From positions 1-64,000 of the forward strand of contig DASUQI010000041.1 in the NCBI GenBank assembly GCA_036280655.1: a DNA stretch of 64,000 nt. Direction: 5' to 3'. The translations under genes and the position numbers were made by a program. Under the pieces are notes generated by a model. The model was not told the origin of the DNA and did not search any database. It was given only the letters and a program-made list of their open reading frames with translations. Of the stretch, positions 52,311 through 60,668 are shown in pieces. The stretch comes from DASSJM01 sp036280655 (GTDB taxonomy: Bacteria > Actinomycetota > UBA4738 > HRBIN12). How positions within the stretch are numbered: position 1 is the stretch's first letter; each line of letters opens with the position of its first letter.

Positions 52311-53438
52311 TTGCGTCTCTCCTACTCGAGCATCAACACCTACGAGACCTGCCCGGCGAAGTTCAAGTACCAGTACGAGGACCGCCTCCCCCAGGCCCGC
52401 TCGCCGGCGCTCGCGTTCGGGGAGTCTCTTCACCGCGCCCTCCACCTGTTCCACGACCGGCCGGTGCCCGTCGCGCCCTCGCTCGAGGAGCTCCACGACA
52501 TGCTCGAGGCGGGATGGGTCTCCGAGGGCTTCGGCGACGACTCCGAGGAGCGCACGTACTACGACCACGGACGGCAGGTGCTCGCGCAGTACCACGTCGA
52601 GAACGCCGACCGGTACCGCATCCCCGCCGCGCTCGAGTTCCGCTTCCAGATCGAGGTCGAAGGCGTCACGGTCTCCGGCGTGATCGACCGCCTCGACCGG
52701 ATCCCCGGCGGCGGGTACGAGATCGTCGACTACAAGACGAACCGCCGGCTGCCGCCGCAGTCGAGGATCGACCAGGACCTCCAACTCTCGATCTACCACC
52801 TCGCCGCCCGCGAGGTGTGGGGGATCAGCCCCGAGCGGCTGACGCTCTACTACCTGCTTCCCGGGCAGCGGATGACGACCGTGCGGACCGACGCGGACGT
52901 CGAGCAACTCCGCCGCCGGATCGGCGTCGTCGCCGAACGCATCGAGGCGGGGAAGTTCGAGCCGCGGCAGAACCCCCTCTGCGATTGGTGCGAGTACCAG
53001 GCGATGTGCCCACTGTTCCGGCACCGGTACGAGCAAGCGCAGGGCGACCCGGCGCCGAGGATGACCGAGGTCGTCGACGAGTGGATCGCGCTGAAGCGGA
53101 CCGGGCGCCAGACGTACCGGCGGATCGACGAGCTCGCGGCGCTCATCAACGCGTTCTGCGACGAGCACGGCTATCGTCGCCTGTTCGGGACCGACGGTGC
53201 GGCCGTCGACCGGCGGCCCCAGCACGTCACGGCGCCCGTCGACGAGAAGGTGCGCGAGGTGCTCGAGCCGCTCGGCCTGTGGGAGCGCGTGCTCTCGGTC
53301 GACCCCGCCAAGATGAACGCCCTGATCGAGTCACGCACGCTCGCCCCCGACGTCGAGGACCGCCTGCTCGCCTCGCGCGAGGAGGTCCGCACGCAGCACG
53401 CGCTGTACCTGAAGGAGGCCGAGAGGGCGCGGCGCTAG
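52311..53438 (+). CDS. RecB-family PD-(D/E)XK exonuclease with Fe-S cluster motif
   Basis: A 375-residue nuclease resembling Cas4/AddB-type RecB nucleases. An N-terminal Cys (C14, YETCPAKFKYQY) plus C224, C227 and C233 (CDWCEYQAMC) give the four-cysteine iron-sulfur pattern. Nuclease residues are H41 (GESLHRAL), D126 (GVIDRLDR), D140 and K142 (IVDYKTNR). The TTG start at 52311 puts the family start LRLSYSSINTYETC directly after AGGGGA; the in-frame start at 52215 precedes the promoter and is rejected. It stands alone without helicase or CRISPR partners, so a role in DNA end processing is inferred. Confidence 0.88.
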   Translation: MRLSYSSINTYETCPAKFKYQYEDRLPQARSPALAFGESLHRALHLFHDRPVPVAPSLEELHDMLEAGWVSEGFGDDSEERTYYDHGRQVLAQYHVENADRYRIPAALEFRFQIEVEGVTVSGVIDRLDRIPGGGYEIVDYKTNRRLPPQSRIDQDLQLSIYHLAAREVWGISPERLTLYYLLPGQRMTTVRTDADVEQLRRRIGVVAERIEAGKFEPRQNPLCDWCEYQAMCPLFRHRYEQAQGDPAPRMTEVVDEWIALKRTGRQTYRRIDELAALINAFCDEHGYRRLFGTDGAAVDRRPQHVTAPVDEKVREVLEPLGLWERVLSVDPAKMNALIESRTLAPDVEDRLLASREEVRTQHALYLKEAERARR

Positions 53439-53471
53439 GCGACGGGTCAGGCCTCCCTCCTGACCCGTCGC
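53439..53471. terminator. Bidirectional hairpin terminator between convergent genes
   Basis: GCGACGGGTCAGG (53439-53451) pairs perfectly with CCTGACCCGTCGC (53459-53471), loop CCTCCCT. It begins right after the nuclease stop codon and overlaps the last codons of the opposing pseudouridine synthase gene. No U-tract on either side, as is common in high-GC actinobacteria. Confidence 0.65.
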
Positions 53472-54340
53472 AGGGTCTCCTCGAGGTCGGGCGGGAGTGC
53501 GTCCTCGAGCTCGAGCCGCTCCCTCGTCTCAGGGTGGTCGAACGCGATCCGCCACGCGTGCAGGAACGGCCGGGCCAGGCCGAGCCGCCTCGCCTCGTCC
53601 CCACCGCCGCCGTACCGAGCGTCACCGAGGATCGGATGCCCGACCGCCGACAGATGCACCCGGATCTGGTGGGTCCGGCCGGTCCGCGGCGCGGCCTCGA
53701 GCAGCGTGGCGCGCGCGTACCGCTCCCGGACCTCGAACGCGGTGGCGGCCTCGCGGCCGCCGGTGGCGTCCACCCGGATCCGGGCGCCGGTGCGTGCCAG
53801 CGGGGCGTCCACCTCGAACCGGTCATGATCGACGCCTCCCCGCACGAGCGCGAGGTAGCGGCGGTCGGCGCCGTGGCGCTCGAACAGCCCTGCGAGGGCC
53901 TCGTGGGTCGGGTCGTCCAGGGCGACCACCAGCAGTCCGGACGTGCCCGAGTCCAGCCGGTGGACGATCCCCGGCCGGAGCGGGCCCCCGCGCGGCGCGA
54001 GCGGCAGGCCCATGCCGAGGAGGCGGTTCACGACGGTGCCGCTCCTGCGGTTCGCCGACGGGTGGGTCGGCAGGCCCGCCGGCTTGCGCACCACCGCGAG
54101 GTGCTCGTCCGACCAGGCGAGCTCGAGCGGCGGCTCCTCGGGCTCGAGCGCCGAGGCGGGAGCGAGGTCGACCTCGATCCGTTCGCCGCCCGCGAGCCGA
54201 TGGTCCTTCGGCCGGGTCACGCCGTCGACGAGCACACTGCCAGCGAGGATCGCGCGCTGCACCTCGGCCCTGGGGACGCCGAGCCGCGCAGCGACCACGG
54301 CGTCGAGGCGGCCGGAGCCCGCCTCGAAGGTCTCGCTCAC
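53447..54340 (-). CDS. RluA-family pseudouridine synthase (RluD-like)
   Basis: A 297-residue RNA pseudouridine synthase. An N-terminal S4 RNA-binding domain (about 10-60) is followed by the catalytic domain with the nucleophile D130 in GIVHRLDSGTSGLLVVA. Other motifs are VVRKPAGLPTHPS and RTGRTHQIRVHL. The closest role is 23S rRNA modification as in RluD, but the specific site is not provable here. The GTG at 54340 overlaps the lspA stop (GTGA). The lspA–rluD pair is conserved in many bacteria. Confidence 0.92.
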   Translation of the reverse strand: MSETFEAGSGRLDAVVAARLGVPRAEVQRAILAGSVLVDGVTRPKDHRLAGGERIEVDLAPASALEPEEPPLELAWSDEHLAVVRKPAGLPTHPSANRRSGTVVNRLLGMGLPLAPRGGPLRPGIVHRLDSGTSGLLVVALDDPTHEALAGLFERHGADRRYLALVRGGVDHDRFEVDAPLARTGARIRVDATGGREAATAFEVRERYARATLLEAAPRTGRTHQIRVHLSAVGHPILGDARYGGGGDEARRLGLARPFLHAWRIAFDHPETRERLELEDALPPDLEETLRRVRREA

Positions 54341-54855
54341 CGTGCCGGCTCGTCGGGCGCGGGGTGATGCCCGGACTCCGGCTCACGCTCGTCGTCGCCG
54401 AAGGCGCTCGTCACGGCGAGGATCACCGCGCCGATCACGATCGCGGTGTCCGCGAGGTTGAACACCGGCCAGACGTGGAAGTCGATGAAGTCGGTCACCG
54501 CGCCGCCGAACCCCGGGCCGTTCGCGATGCGATCCGTGAGGTTCCCCAGCGCCCCGCCGAGGATCAGCCCGAGCCCGATCGCGACCGACGGCCGCATCGC
54601 CCGCGTGGACACGACCACGATGACGGCACCGACCACGATCGTCGCCCCGGCGAACAACCAGGGCGCGCTCCGGCCGAAGCCGAACGCCCCGCCGGAGTTC
54701 GTCGTGTAGGAGAAGGAGAGCACGCCGGGGATCACCCGGATCGGGGGCCGCCCGGCGAGTGCCTGCTCCACCCAGACCTTGCTCAGCCGGTCGAGCAGGA
54801 AGGCCCCGGCTGCCACCGCGTACAGAAGGGCCGCCGAGCGGCCCCGGGGACTCAC
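54337..54855 (-). CDS. lspA: Lipoprotein signal peptidase (signal peptidase II)
   Basis: LspA cleaves prolipoproteins after lipid attachment; the five lipobox proteins in this window would be its substrates. 172 residues with four TM helices. Catalytic aspartates are D122 (VTDFIDF) and D136 (FNLADTAI). Conserved elements SYTTNSGGAFG and GGALGNLTDR are present. The start is GTG 54855, 3 nt after the TraR/DksA-type gene. Confidence 0.95.
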   Translation of the reverse strand: MSPRGRSAALLYAVAAGAFLLDRLSKVWVEQALAGRPPIRVIPGVLSFSYTTNSGGAFGFGRSAPWLFAGATIVVGAVIVVVSTRAMRPSVAIGLGLILGGALGNLTDRIANGPGFGGAVTDFIDFHVWPVFNLADTAIVIGAVILAVTSAFGDDEREPESGHHPAPDEPAR

Positions 54856-54858
54856 CGC

Positions 54859-55245
54859 CTACCGCCGGGACTGCGCCTGGGCGTCCTTGAGGCAGAGGTC
54901 CACGTAGGGCAGCGCCCGCAGGCGCGCCTTCTCGATGGGCTTCCCGCACCGCGAGCAGATCCCGTACGTGCCCTCGTCCATGTGGGCGAGGGCACGGTCG
55001 ATCTTGCCCATGAGGTCCCGGACGTTGTTCTCGATCGACAGGTCGCGCTCGCGCTCGAACGTGAACGTGCCCGCGTCAGCGTTCTCCTCGTCGAACGAGA
55101 CCTCGCCCGAGAGGTCCGACTGAGAGGTGGAGAAGGAGGTCTCCTCGATCGTCGTGAGCTGCTCCTGCAGCTCCGCCCGCTCCTCGAGCAGGCGCTGCCG
55201 CAGCCCGTCCAGTTCCTTCTTGGTGTAGGTCGTCTTCCCGGCCAT
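54859..55245 (-). CDS. TraR/DksA-family zinc-finger protein
   Basis: A 128-residue DksA/TraR-like protein. The N-terminal half (about 8-85) is a predicted coiled-coil hairpin with Glu/Arg-rich heptads; the C-terminal zinc finger has C97-x2-C100-x17-C118-x2-D121, with Asp in the usual fourth Cys position. DksA modulates RNA polymerase at the secondary channel together with ppGpp; whether this short form does is unknown. Gene order traR–lspA–rluD is common in Actinomycetota and Firmicutes. Confidence 0.88.
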   Translation of the reverse strand: MAGKTTYTKKELDGLRQRLLEERAELQEQLTTIEETSFSTSQSDLSGEVSFDEENADAGTFTFERERDLSIENNVRDLMGKIDRALAHMDEGTYGICSRCGKPIEKARLRALPYVDLCLKDAQAQSRR

Positions 55246-55291
55246 AGTCGGGGGAACCTAGCATCGGCGGCATCCCCCGACAAGAACGCCT

Positions 55292-55552
55292 TCACGTTGC
55301 GCGGAGGCGAACCTCGGCGGCGGACTGCTCCACGCCTCGGACCTCGAAGACCTTGGTCCGGGAGCGGGCGCCCCGCCGCAGCAGGGTCGCGCTCGCGGGC
55401 ACCCCGAGGGCTTCGGCGAGGGCTCTGCGGGCCGCCTCGGTCGCGCGCCCGTCCTCCGGCACGGCGGCCACACGGACGACGATCCCCCGCTCGTCCAGCG
55501 CGACGGACGTCCGGGCAGACCTCGGGATCACTCGGATCGTGACCAGACCCAT
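55292..55552 (-). CDS. DUF167 / YggU family protein
   Basis: An 86-residue YggU-type protein of unknown biochemical function. Signature: VRVAAVPEDGRATEAARRALAEALG followed by RRGARSRTKVFEV, present here in that order. The ATG at 55552 gives the normal length; the longer in-frame frame to 55864 runs antisense through the ileS leader and is rejected. It is divergent from the ileS T-box transcript, with about 60 bp between its start codon and the first T-box bases. Confidence 0.85.
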   Translation of the reverse strand: MGLVTIRVIPRSARTSVALDERGIVVRVAAVPEDGRATEAARRALAEALGVPASATLLRRGARSRTKVFEVRGVEQSAAEVRLRAT

Positions 55553-55596
55553 CGTCCCTGCCCCTCCAGCTCGGCCCCGCCCGCCACTCGCGCGTG

Positions 55597-55602
55597 TAGC
55601 AT
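55597..55602 (+). promoter_or_regulatory. Candidate -10 element of the ileS leader transcript
   Basis: TAGCAT lies about 11 nt before the first conserved leader bases (GGCGATGACGGGAACGAGTA from 55613). No good -35 partner was found. Confidence 0.35.
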
Positions 55603-55612
55603 GCCTCGCACA

Positions 55613-55884
55613 GGCGATGACGGGAACGAGTAGGAGGATCCCGCGCCCGAGCGAGCCGGGGACGGTGCGAGCCCGGTGGCGTGGCCCTCCGAACATCCTC
55701 CTCGAGCCGCCGCCCGAACCGGGCGCGAGCCACGCGCCCGAAGTAGACGCGGCCGGGTCCGCCCGTGACCGCGGAGGGCTGTATCCGCAGCCCGTGAGCG
55801 GCCGGAGCCGAGAGGGTCCGGCAACGCGGGGTGGTACCGCGGGGCTCGCGCCTCGTCCCTGCACGGGACGGGGCGTTTCGTTTT
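55613..55884 (+). promoter_or_regulatory. T-box leader (isoleucine) controlling ileS
   Basis: A tRNA-sensing leader. The conserved stem I start is GGCGATGACGGGAACGAGTA (55613-55632). A helix GGAGG (55633-55637)/CCTCC (55686-55690) leads to GAAC followed by the specifier ATC (55695-55697), an isoleucine codon. The T-box itself is GGTGGTACCGCGG (55830-55842), whose TGGT would pair with ACCA of uncharged tRNA-Ile (discriminator A). Bases 55851-55856 (CCTCGT) can pair either upstream with the ACG..GGG strand beside the T-box or within the terminator, giving the expected switch. Confidence 0.9.
55849..55884 (+). terminator. Intrinsic terminator of the ileS T-box leader
   Basis: An 11-bp stem, 55849-55859 with 55865-55875 (CGTCCC/GGGACG core, one T-G pair), loop TGCAC, then TTTCGTTTT (55876-55884). 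The ribosome-binding site GGGGAGG starts directly after it at 55885. This is a Rho-independent terminator, implying transcriptional control. Confidence 0.8.
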
Positions 55885-55895
55885 GGGGAGGTGTG

Positions 55896-58800
55896 ATGTT
55901 CGAGCCGGTCGATCCGAAGGTGAGCTTCCCGGAGCTCGAGCGGCGCGTGCTCGCGTTCTGGCGCGAGGCCGACGTGTTCCACCGGCAGCTCGAGCAGCGC
56001 GAGGACGCGCCGCTCTGGACCTTCTACGAGGGGCCGCCGACCGCGAACGGTCGGCCGGCGCTCCATCACACTGAGTCCCGGACCTTCAAGGACGTCTACC
56101 CGCGCTTCAAGGCGATGACCGGTCACTACGTTCCGCGCAAGGCCGGCTGGGACTGCCACGGACTCCCCGTCGAGCTCGAGGTCGAGAAGGAGATCGGCAC
56201 GAAGACGAAGCGGGACATCGAGGCGTTCGGCATCGAGGAGTTCAACCGGCTGTGCCGCGAGTCCGTGAAGCGCTACGTCGGGGAGTTCGAGGAACAGACG
56301 GAGCGGCTGGGCTTCTGGATCGATACCGACGACGCGTACTGGACGATGGACACCCGGTACATCGAGAGCGTGTGGTGGTCGCTGAAGCAGCTGCACGCCC
56401 GCGACCTCCTGTTCCAGGACGACCGGATCACCACGTACTGCCCCCGATGCGGCACACCGCTGTCCGACGCCGAGGTCGCGATGGGGTACGCCGACGTCGA
56501 GGACCCGAGCGTCTTCCCGCTCTTCCGCATCGCCGAGCCCGCGGATCCGTCGCTCGCCGGCGCTGCCCTACTGGGCTGGACCACGACGCCGTGGACGCTG
56601 ATCTCCAACACGGGGATCGCGGTCGCCGGGGACGCCCCATACGTGGTGGTCCAGCACGACGGCGGGCGCCTGGTCCTCGGGGAGGCCCTCAAGGAGCACG
56701 TGCTCCCCGACGATCCGGTGGTCGCCGGCCCTCTGCCCGGGTCCGCGCTGGTCGGCTCCCGGTACGAACCCCTCTACCCGAACGTCGAGGGGGCGCACCG
56801 GGTCGTCGCCGCCGACTTCGTCTCGCTCGAGGACGGGACCGGGGTCGTCCACATGGCGCCGGCCTTCGGCGCCGAGGACCTCGAGGTCGGCAAGCGCGAG
56901 GGATGGGCAACGTTCAAGCCGATCGACGGCGAGGGCCGGTTCACCGATCTGGCACCCGCGTTCGTCCGGGGGGCGTTCTTCAAGGACGCCGACGCCACCA
57001 TCGTCGAGGACCTGCGATCGCGCGGGCTGTTGCTGCGGGACGAGACGATCGAGCACCCCTACCCGTTGTGCTGGCGCTGCGACACGCCGTTGATGTACGT
57101 CGCGCGGACGTCCTGGTACATCCGGACCACCGCGGTGAAGGACCGCCTGCTCGAGGTGAACGAACAGGTCGACTGGTATCCCGACCACATCAAGCACGGC
57201 CGGTACGGCGACTGGCTCGAGAACAACGTCGACTGGGCGCTGTCGCGCGAGCGTTACTGGGGAACGCCGCTCCCGATCTGGCGGTGTCCGAACCACCACG
57301 ACACCGCGATCGGCTCGCTCGCCGAGCTGTCGGAGCGGGCGGGGCGCGACGTGAGCGGGATCGATCCTCACCGCCCGACGATCGACGAGGTCACGTTCGA
57401 CTGCCCGAGATGCGGCGACACGGCGACGCGCGTTCCCGAGGTGATCGACACGTGGTACGACTCGGGCGCGATGCCCTACGCGCAGTGGGGCTACCACCCG
57501 GAGCTCGGCCGCGGGACGGAGATCTTCGACCAGCGCTTCCCCGCCGACTTCATCGCCGAGGGGATCGACCAGACGCGCGGGTGGTTCTACACGCTGATGG
57601 CCGAGGCCGTGCTGCTGTTCGACGACACCGCCTACCGCACGGTCGTCTGCCTCGGCCTCCTCGTCGACGCACAGGGTCGGAAGATGTCGAAGTCGCTCGG
57701 CAACACCGTGGACGCGTTCGAGGTCATGGACCGGCAGGGCGCCGACGCCCTCCGCTGGTACCTGCTCACCGGCGGGGCGCCGTGGGCGGCACGCCGCGTC
57801 AGCATCGAGGTGTTCGACGAGGTCGTCCGGCGCTTCCTGCTCACGCTCTGGAACGTGTACGCGTTCTTCGTCACGTACGCGAACGCGAGCGGTTTCGATC
57901 CGTCGGGGGCGGACGTCCCGGTCCGGGAGCGGCCGGCGCTGGACCGGTGGATCCTGTCCCAGCTCGCCGGAGTGATCGAGGGGGCGACGGACGAGCTCGA
58001 GGGGTACGACGCGACGAGGGCGGGCCAGCGGATCGAACGGTTCCTCGACGACCTGTCGAACTGGTACGTGCGTCGGGCGCGCCCGCGTTTCTGGAACGCG
58101 GGCGGGGAGGCCGGCGACGACACCCGGGCGGCCTTCCTCACGCTCCACGACTGCCTCGTCACCCTCTCGCAGCTGCTGGCCCCGTTCACGCCGTTCGTCG
58201 CCGAGGAGCTGTGGCGCAACCTCGCCGCCGGCGGGGACCGGGCGCCCGAGTCGGTGCATCTGTCGGACTTCCCCCGGACCCGGGCGGATCAGCGGGACCC
58301 GGAGCTCGACGGCGCGATGCGCGACGTGCGCTCGATCGTCGAGCTGGGGAGGCGCGCGAGGACCGAGACGAAGGTCCGCGTCCGCCAGCCGCTCGCCGAG
58401 GCCGTCGTCCACGATCCCGTCGACCACGCCGCGCTCGGATCGCTGCTCGGGCTCGTCGCCGAGGAGCTGAACGTGAAGAAGGTCGTCTTCGCGGAGACGG
58501 CTGAGGAGCTCGGCGGCTGGCGCGCCAAGCCGAACTTCAGGGTGCTCGGCCCGCGGCTCGGACCGAAGGTGAAGGCGGTGGCCGCGTCGCTGGGGCGGGA
58601 CGACGGCACCGTCGCCGCGGCGCTCGCGCGGGGCGAGACCGTGCCGCTCGAGGTGGAGGGCGAGCGGATCGAGCTCGGACCCGACGACGTCGACCTCGTG
58701 CAGGAGACGCTCGAGGGGTGGGGCATCGCCGGCGACGGTCGCATCACGGTCGCGCTCCAGCTCGACCTTACCCCCGAGCTCCGGGCCGAGGGCCTCGCCC

Positions 58801-59042
58801 GCGAGCTCGTCCGGGTGGTCCAGGACGCCCGCAAGGCGGCGGCGCTCGAGGTCAGCGACCGCATCGAGCTCGCGTTGGCCCTGGACGGCGATCTCGCGGA
58901 GGCGCTGTCCGCCCACCGGGACTGGGTGGCCGCCGAGACGTTGGCAACCGAGATCGTGTCCGGGCGGCTGCCCGACCCGGCGTTCGAGCAGGAAACCGAC
59001 GTCGACGGTGCGACGGTGGTGGTCGGCCTGCGCCGGACCTGA
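55896..59042 (+). CDS. ileS: Isoleucyl-tRNA synthetase
   Basis: A 1048-residue class I synthetase charging tRNA-Ile. The sequence follows the second bacterial/eukaryote-like IleS type (as in Thermus): FYEGPPTANGRPALHHTESR holds the HIGH-equivalent (HHTES), and KMSKS occurs intact in GRKMSKSLGN. The CP1 editing domain (about 200-400) has GWTTTPWTLISNTGIAV. CPRCG pairs at YCPRCGTPL and FDCPRCGDT suggest zinc binding. The ATG at 55896 is preceded by GGGGAGG at 55885-55891. It is controlled by the T-box leader and converges with divIVA. Confidence 0.97.
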   Translation: MFEPVDPKVSFPELERRVLAFWREADVFHRQLEQREDAPLWTFYEGPPTANGRPALHHTESRTFKDVYPRFKAMTGHYVPRKAGWDCHGLPVELEVEKEIGTKTKRDIEAFGIEEFNRLCRESVKRYVGEFEEQTERLGFWIDTDDAYWTMDTRYIESVWWSLKQLHARDLLFQDDRITTYCPRCGTPLSDAEVAMGYADVEDPSVFPLFRIAEPADPSLAGAALLGWTTTPWTLISNTGIAVAGDAPYVVVQHDGGRLVLGEALKEHVLPDDPVVAGPLPGSALVGSRYEPLYPNVEGAHRVVAADFVSLEDGTGVVHMAPAFGAEDLEVGKREGWATFKPIDGEGRFTDLAPAFVRGAFFKDADATIVEDLRSRGLLLRDETIEHPYPLCWRCDTPLMYVARTSWYIRTTAVKDRLLEVNEQVDWYPDHIKHGRYGDWLENNVDWALSRERYWGTPLPIWRCPNHHDTAIGSLAELSERAGRDVSGIDPHRPTIDEVTFDCPRCGDTATRVPEVIDTWYDSGAMPYAQWGYHPELGRGTEIFDQRFPADFIAEGIDQTRGWFYTLMAEAVLLFDDTAYRTVVCLGLLVDAQGRKMSKSLGNTVDAFEVMDRQGADALRWYLLTGGAPWAARRVSIEVFDEVVRRFLLTLWNVYAFFVTYANASGFDPSGADVPVRERPALDRWILSQLAGVIEGATDELEGYDATRAGQRIERFLDDLSNWYVRRARPRFWNAGGEAGDDTRAAFLTLHDCLVTLSQLLAPFTPFVAEELWRNLAAGGDRAPESVHLSDFPRTRADQRDPELDGAMRDVRSIVELGRRARTETKVRVRQPLAEAVVHDPVDHAALGSLLGLVAEELNVKKVVFAETAEELGGWRAKPNFRVLGPRLGPKVKAVAASLGRDDGTVAAALARGETVPLEVEGERIELGPDDVDLVQETLEGWGIAGDGRITVALQLDLTPELRAEGLARELVRVVQDARKAAALEVSDRIELALALDGDLAEALSAHRDWVAAETLATEIVSGRLPDPAFEQETDVDGATVVVGLRRT

Positions 59043-59060
59043 CGGGCCGCTCGCTCCCCG

Positions 59061-59861
59061 CTACTCCTCGCCCCAGAAGAGCTCGCGGAGCGAGCGCTCG
59101 CGGCGATCGCTCGCCAGCGAGCCATCGGTCGTGTAGACGGGCTCGGTCGCCGACTCCACGACCACGGTCTCGTCGACCATGGACCCTTCGTCGGCACCGG
59201 CGGGCTCGTCCGGCACCGAGACCGAATCGGGCTCGAACCCGAGGCGCGTCCGGATCTCGCCGGAGGAGGCCGGCTCGAGCGTGGCCGAAGGGCCCTCAGC
59301 GCTGGAGCGCGACGACACCGAGTCCCCGGGAGCCTCGCCCGCGTCGACCCGCATCTCGGGCGCGGCCGTCTCGTCGGCCTGGCTCGCCTCCGCCCGGGCC
59401 CGCAGCGCCATCACCATGGCCTTGATCTCCTCCGCGTGCGACTGCACGAGCGTCCCGAGACCCTGGAGGAAGTCGTGCTCCTTCTTGAGGAAGGGCGCCA
59501 CCGCGGACCTCGCGTCGCCGCTTCCCACGGCTCCCGTCGCCGCGCGGATCGCCGCGGCCTCGTCCTCGGCACGCCGGACGATCGCCGCGGCCTCCTCGCG
59601 CGCCTGGGCCAGGACGGCACCGGCCTCGTCGGCGGCGTCCGGGTCCGGGACGCGCACGACCCCCGGGGTCGTCTGGAGCCGCTGGTTCTCCTCCAGGTAG
59701 GCGGACAGGTCCTCGGTGAGGCGGTCGAGGAACGCGTCGACGTCCCGCTCGTTGTACCCGCGGAACGCCAGCCGGAACTCGACCTGCTGGATGTCGACGG
59801 GCGTGATCCGTGCCGTGCCCGAGGCGGGCGCCGGCTGCTCCTGCTTGTTCTTCCTCCGCAT
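59061..59861 (-). CDS. DivIVA-domain protein
   Basis: A 266-residue DivIVA/Wag31-like protein. The N-terminal lipid-binding/crossed-turn region is ITPVDIQQVEFRLAFRGYNERDVDAFLDRL (Phe-Arg-Gly-Tyr and the DVDxFLD core are conserved), followed by coiled coil to about residue 150 and a long acidic/Ser-rich tail ending RSLRELFWGEE. It probably marks the pole or septum. The ATG at 59861 lies 14 nt after yggT. Last gene of the division cluster. Confidence 0.88.
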   Translation of the reverse strand: MRRKNKQEQPAPASGTARITPVDIQQVEFRLAFRGYNERDVDAFLDRLTEDLSAYLEENQRLQTTPGVVRVPDPDAADEAGAVLAQAREEAAAIVRRAEDEAAAIRAATGAVGSGDARSAVAPFLKKEHDFLQGLGTLVQSHAEEIKAMVMALRARAEASQADETAAPEMRVDAGEAPGDSVSSRSSAEGPSATLEPASSGEIRTRLGFEPDSVSVPDEPAGADEGSMVDETVVVESATEPVYTTDGSLASDRRERSLRELFWGEE

Positions 59862-59875
59862 GCTTCTCCCCCAGG

Positions 59876-60166
59876 TCAGCCACACAGCGCGCTGCGCAGG
59901 ACCAAAAGGATAACGAACGCGATGATGATGGAAAGGTCCAGGCCCACGCCACCCGCCCGGATCGGCGGGACCAGCGCCCGGAGGGGTCGGAGCACGGGCT
60001 CGGTCACGTCCTCCAGAAGGTCGAGCACGGTCCGGAACGGGCCGGAGATCGGGGGCCGGAGCCCGAAGAGGTAGGCCCACGACACGAGCACACGGATGAA
60101 CAGGATGATCCAGTACACCGTCAGCAGGAGGCAGAGCACCTCGAGCACGGCGCTCTGACAGATCAT
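59876..60166 (-). CDS. YggT-family membrane protein
   Basis: A 96-residue membrane protein with two TM helices (about 8-30 and 70-93) separated by a loop with DVTEPVLRPLRALVPPIRAGGVGLDLS, the family hallmark (EPxLRPxR...LDLSxII). The function is not firmly known; its constant place beside sepF/divIVA suggests a role at the division site. It lies 22 nt after sepF. Confidence 0.9.
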   Translation of the reverse strand: MICQSAVLEVLCLLLTVYWIILFIRVLVSWAYLFGLRPPISGPFRTVLDLLEDVTEPVLRPLRALVPPIRAGGVGLDLSIIIAFVILLVLRSALCG

Positions 60167-60188
60167 CGGTTCGGCAACCGCGAGCCGC

Positions 60189-60668
60189 TCAGAACTGGTT
60201 GTAGAGGTCGCCGCCCGCGATCCGCTCGCGGTCCTCGGCGGACACGTCGACGTTGGCGGGCGTCAACAGGTAGACGCGGTTCGCCACCATCTCGATCTTG
60301 CCGTCGAGCCCGTACACGAGCCCCGAGGCGAAATCGACGAGACGTCGCGCGATCGTGTCGTCGGTGCTCTGCAGGTTCATGATCACCGGGATGCCGTCCT
60401 TGAAGCGGTCGGCGATCTCCCGCGCCTCGTTGAACCGGCGAGGCTCCGACTTGTGGATCGCGCCCGCGGTCGCGGCGCGCGAGGACGGGATCGTGCGGAC
60501 CATCCCCTCCTCCTCGGTGGGAAGGTCCACCTCGCGCACGGCCTGGGGCCGCTGGAACCGGCGCACCTCCGCGGTCTCCTGCGTGGTGCCGACCTCGTCG
60601 AGCTCGTCGAACTCGTCGTCCTCGACGAGGCCCAAGTAGGTGAGGGTCTTCTTCCACACGCCTGGCAT
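60189..60668 (-). CDS. sepF: Cell division protein SepF
   Basis: SepF tethers FtsZ filaments to the membrane; no ftsA is present in this part of the cluster, as expected in Actinomycetota where SepF is the anchor. 159 residues: N-terminal amphipathic helix MPGVWKKTLTYLGLVEDDE, an acidic linker, and the core (about 78-150) with PVIMNLQSTDDTIARRLVDFASGLVYGLDG and VYLLTPANVDVS. The ATG at 60668 overlaps the yggS stop by one base (TGATG). Confidence 0.95.
   Translation of the reverse strand: MPGVWKKTLTYLGLVEDDEFDELDEVGTTQETAEVRRFQRPQAVREVDLPTEEEGMVRTIPSSRAATAGAIHKSEPRRFNEAREIADRFKDGIPVIMNLQSTDDTIARRLVDFASGLVYGLDGKIEMVANRVYLLTPANVDVSAEDRERIAGGDLYNQF

Noticed and set aside
52311..53438. Reading the Cas4-like nuclease as part of a CRISPR system
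   Set aside because: No cas genes or repeat arrays are in the window; stand-alone RecB-family nucleases with the same motif are common in Actinomycetota.
59048..59096. 10-bp inverted repeat CGCTCGCTCC/GGAGCGAGCG at the ileS–divIVA junction as a terminator
   Set aside because: The 29-nt spacer and extension into divIVA coding sequence make a functional terminator doubtful.
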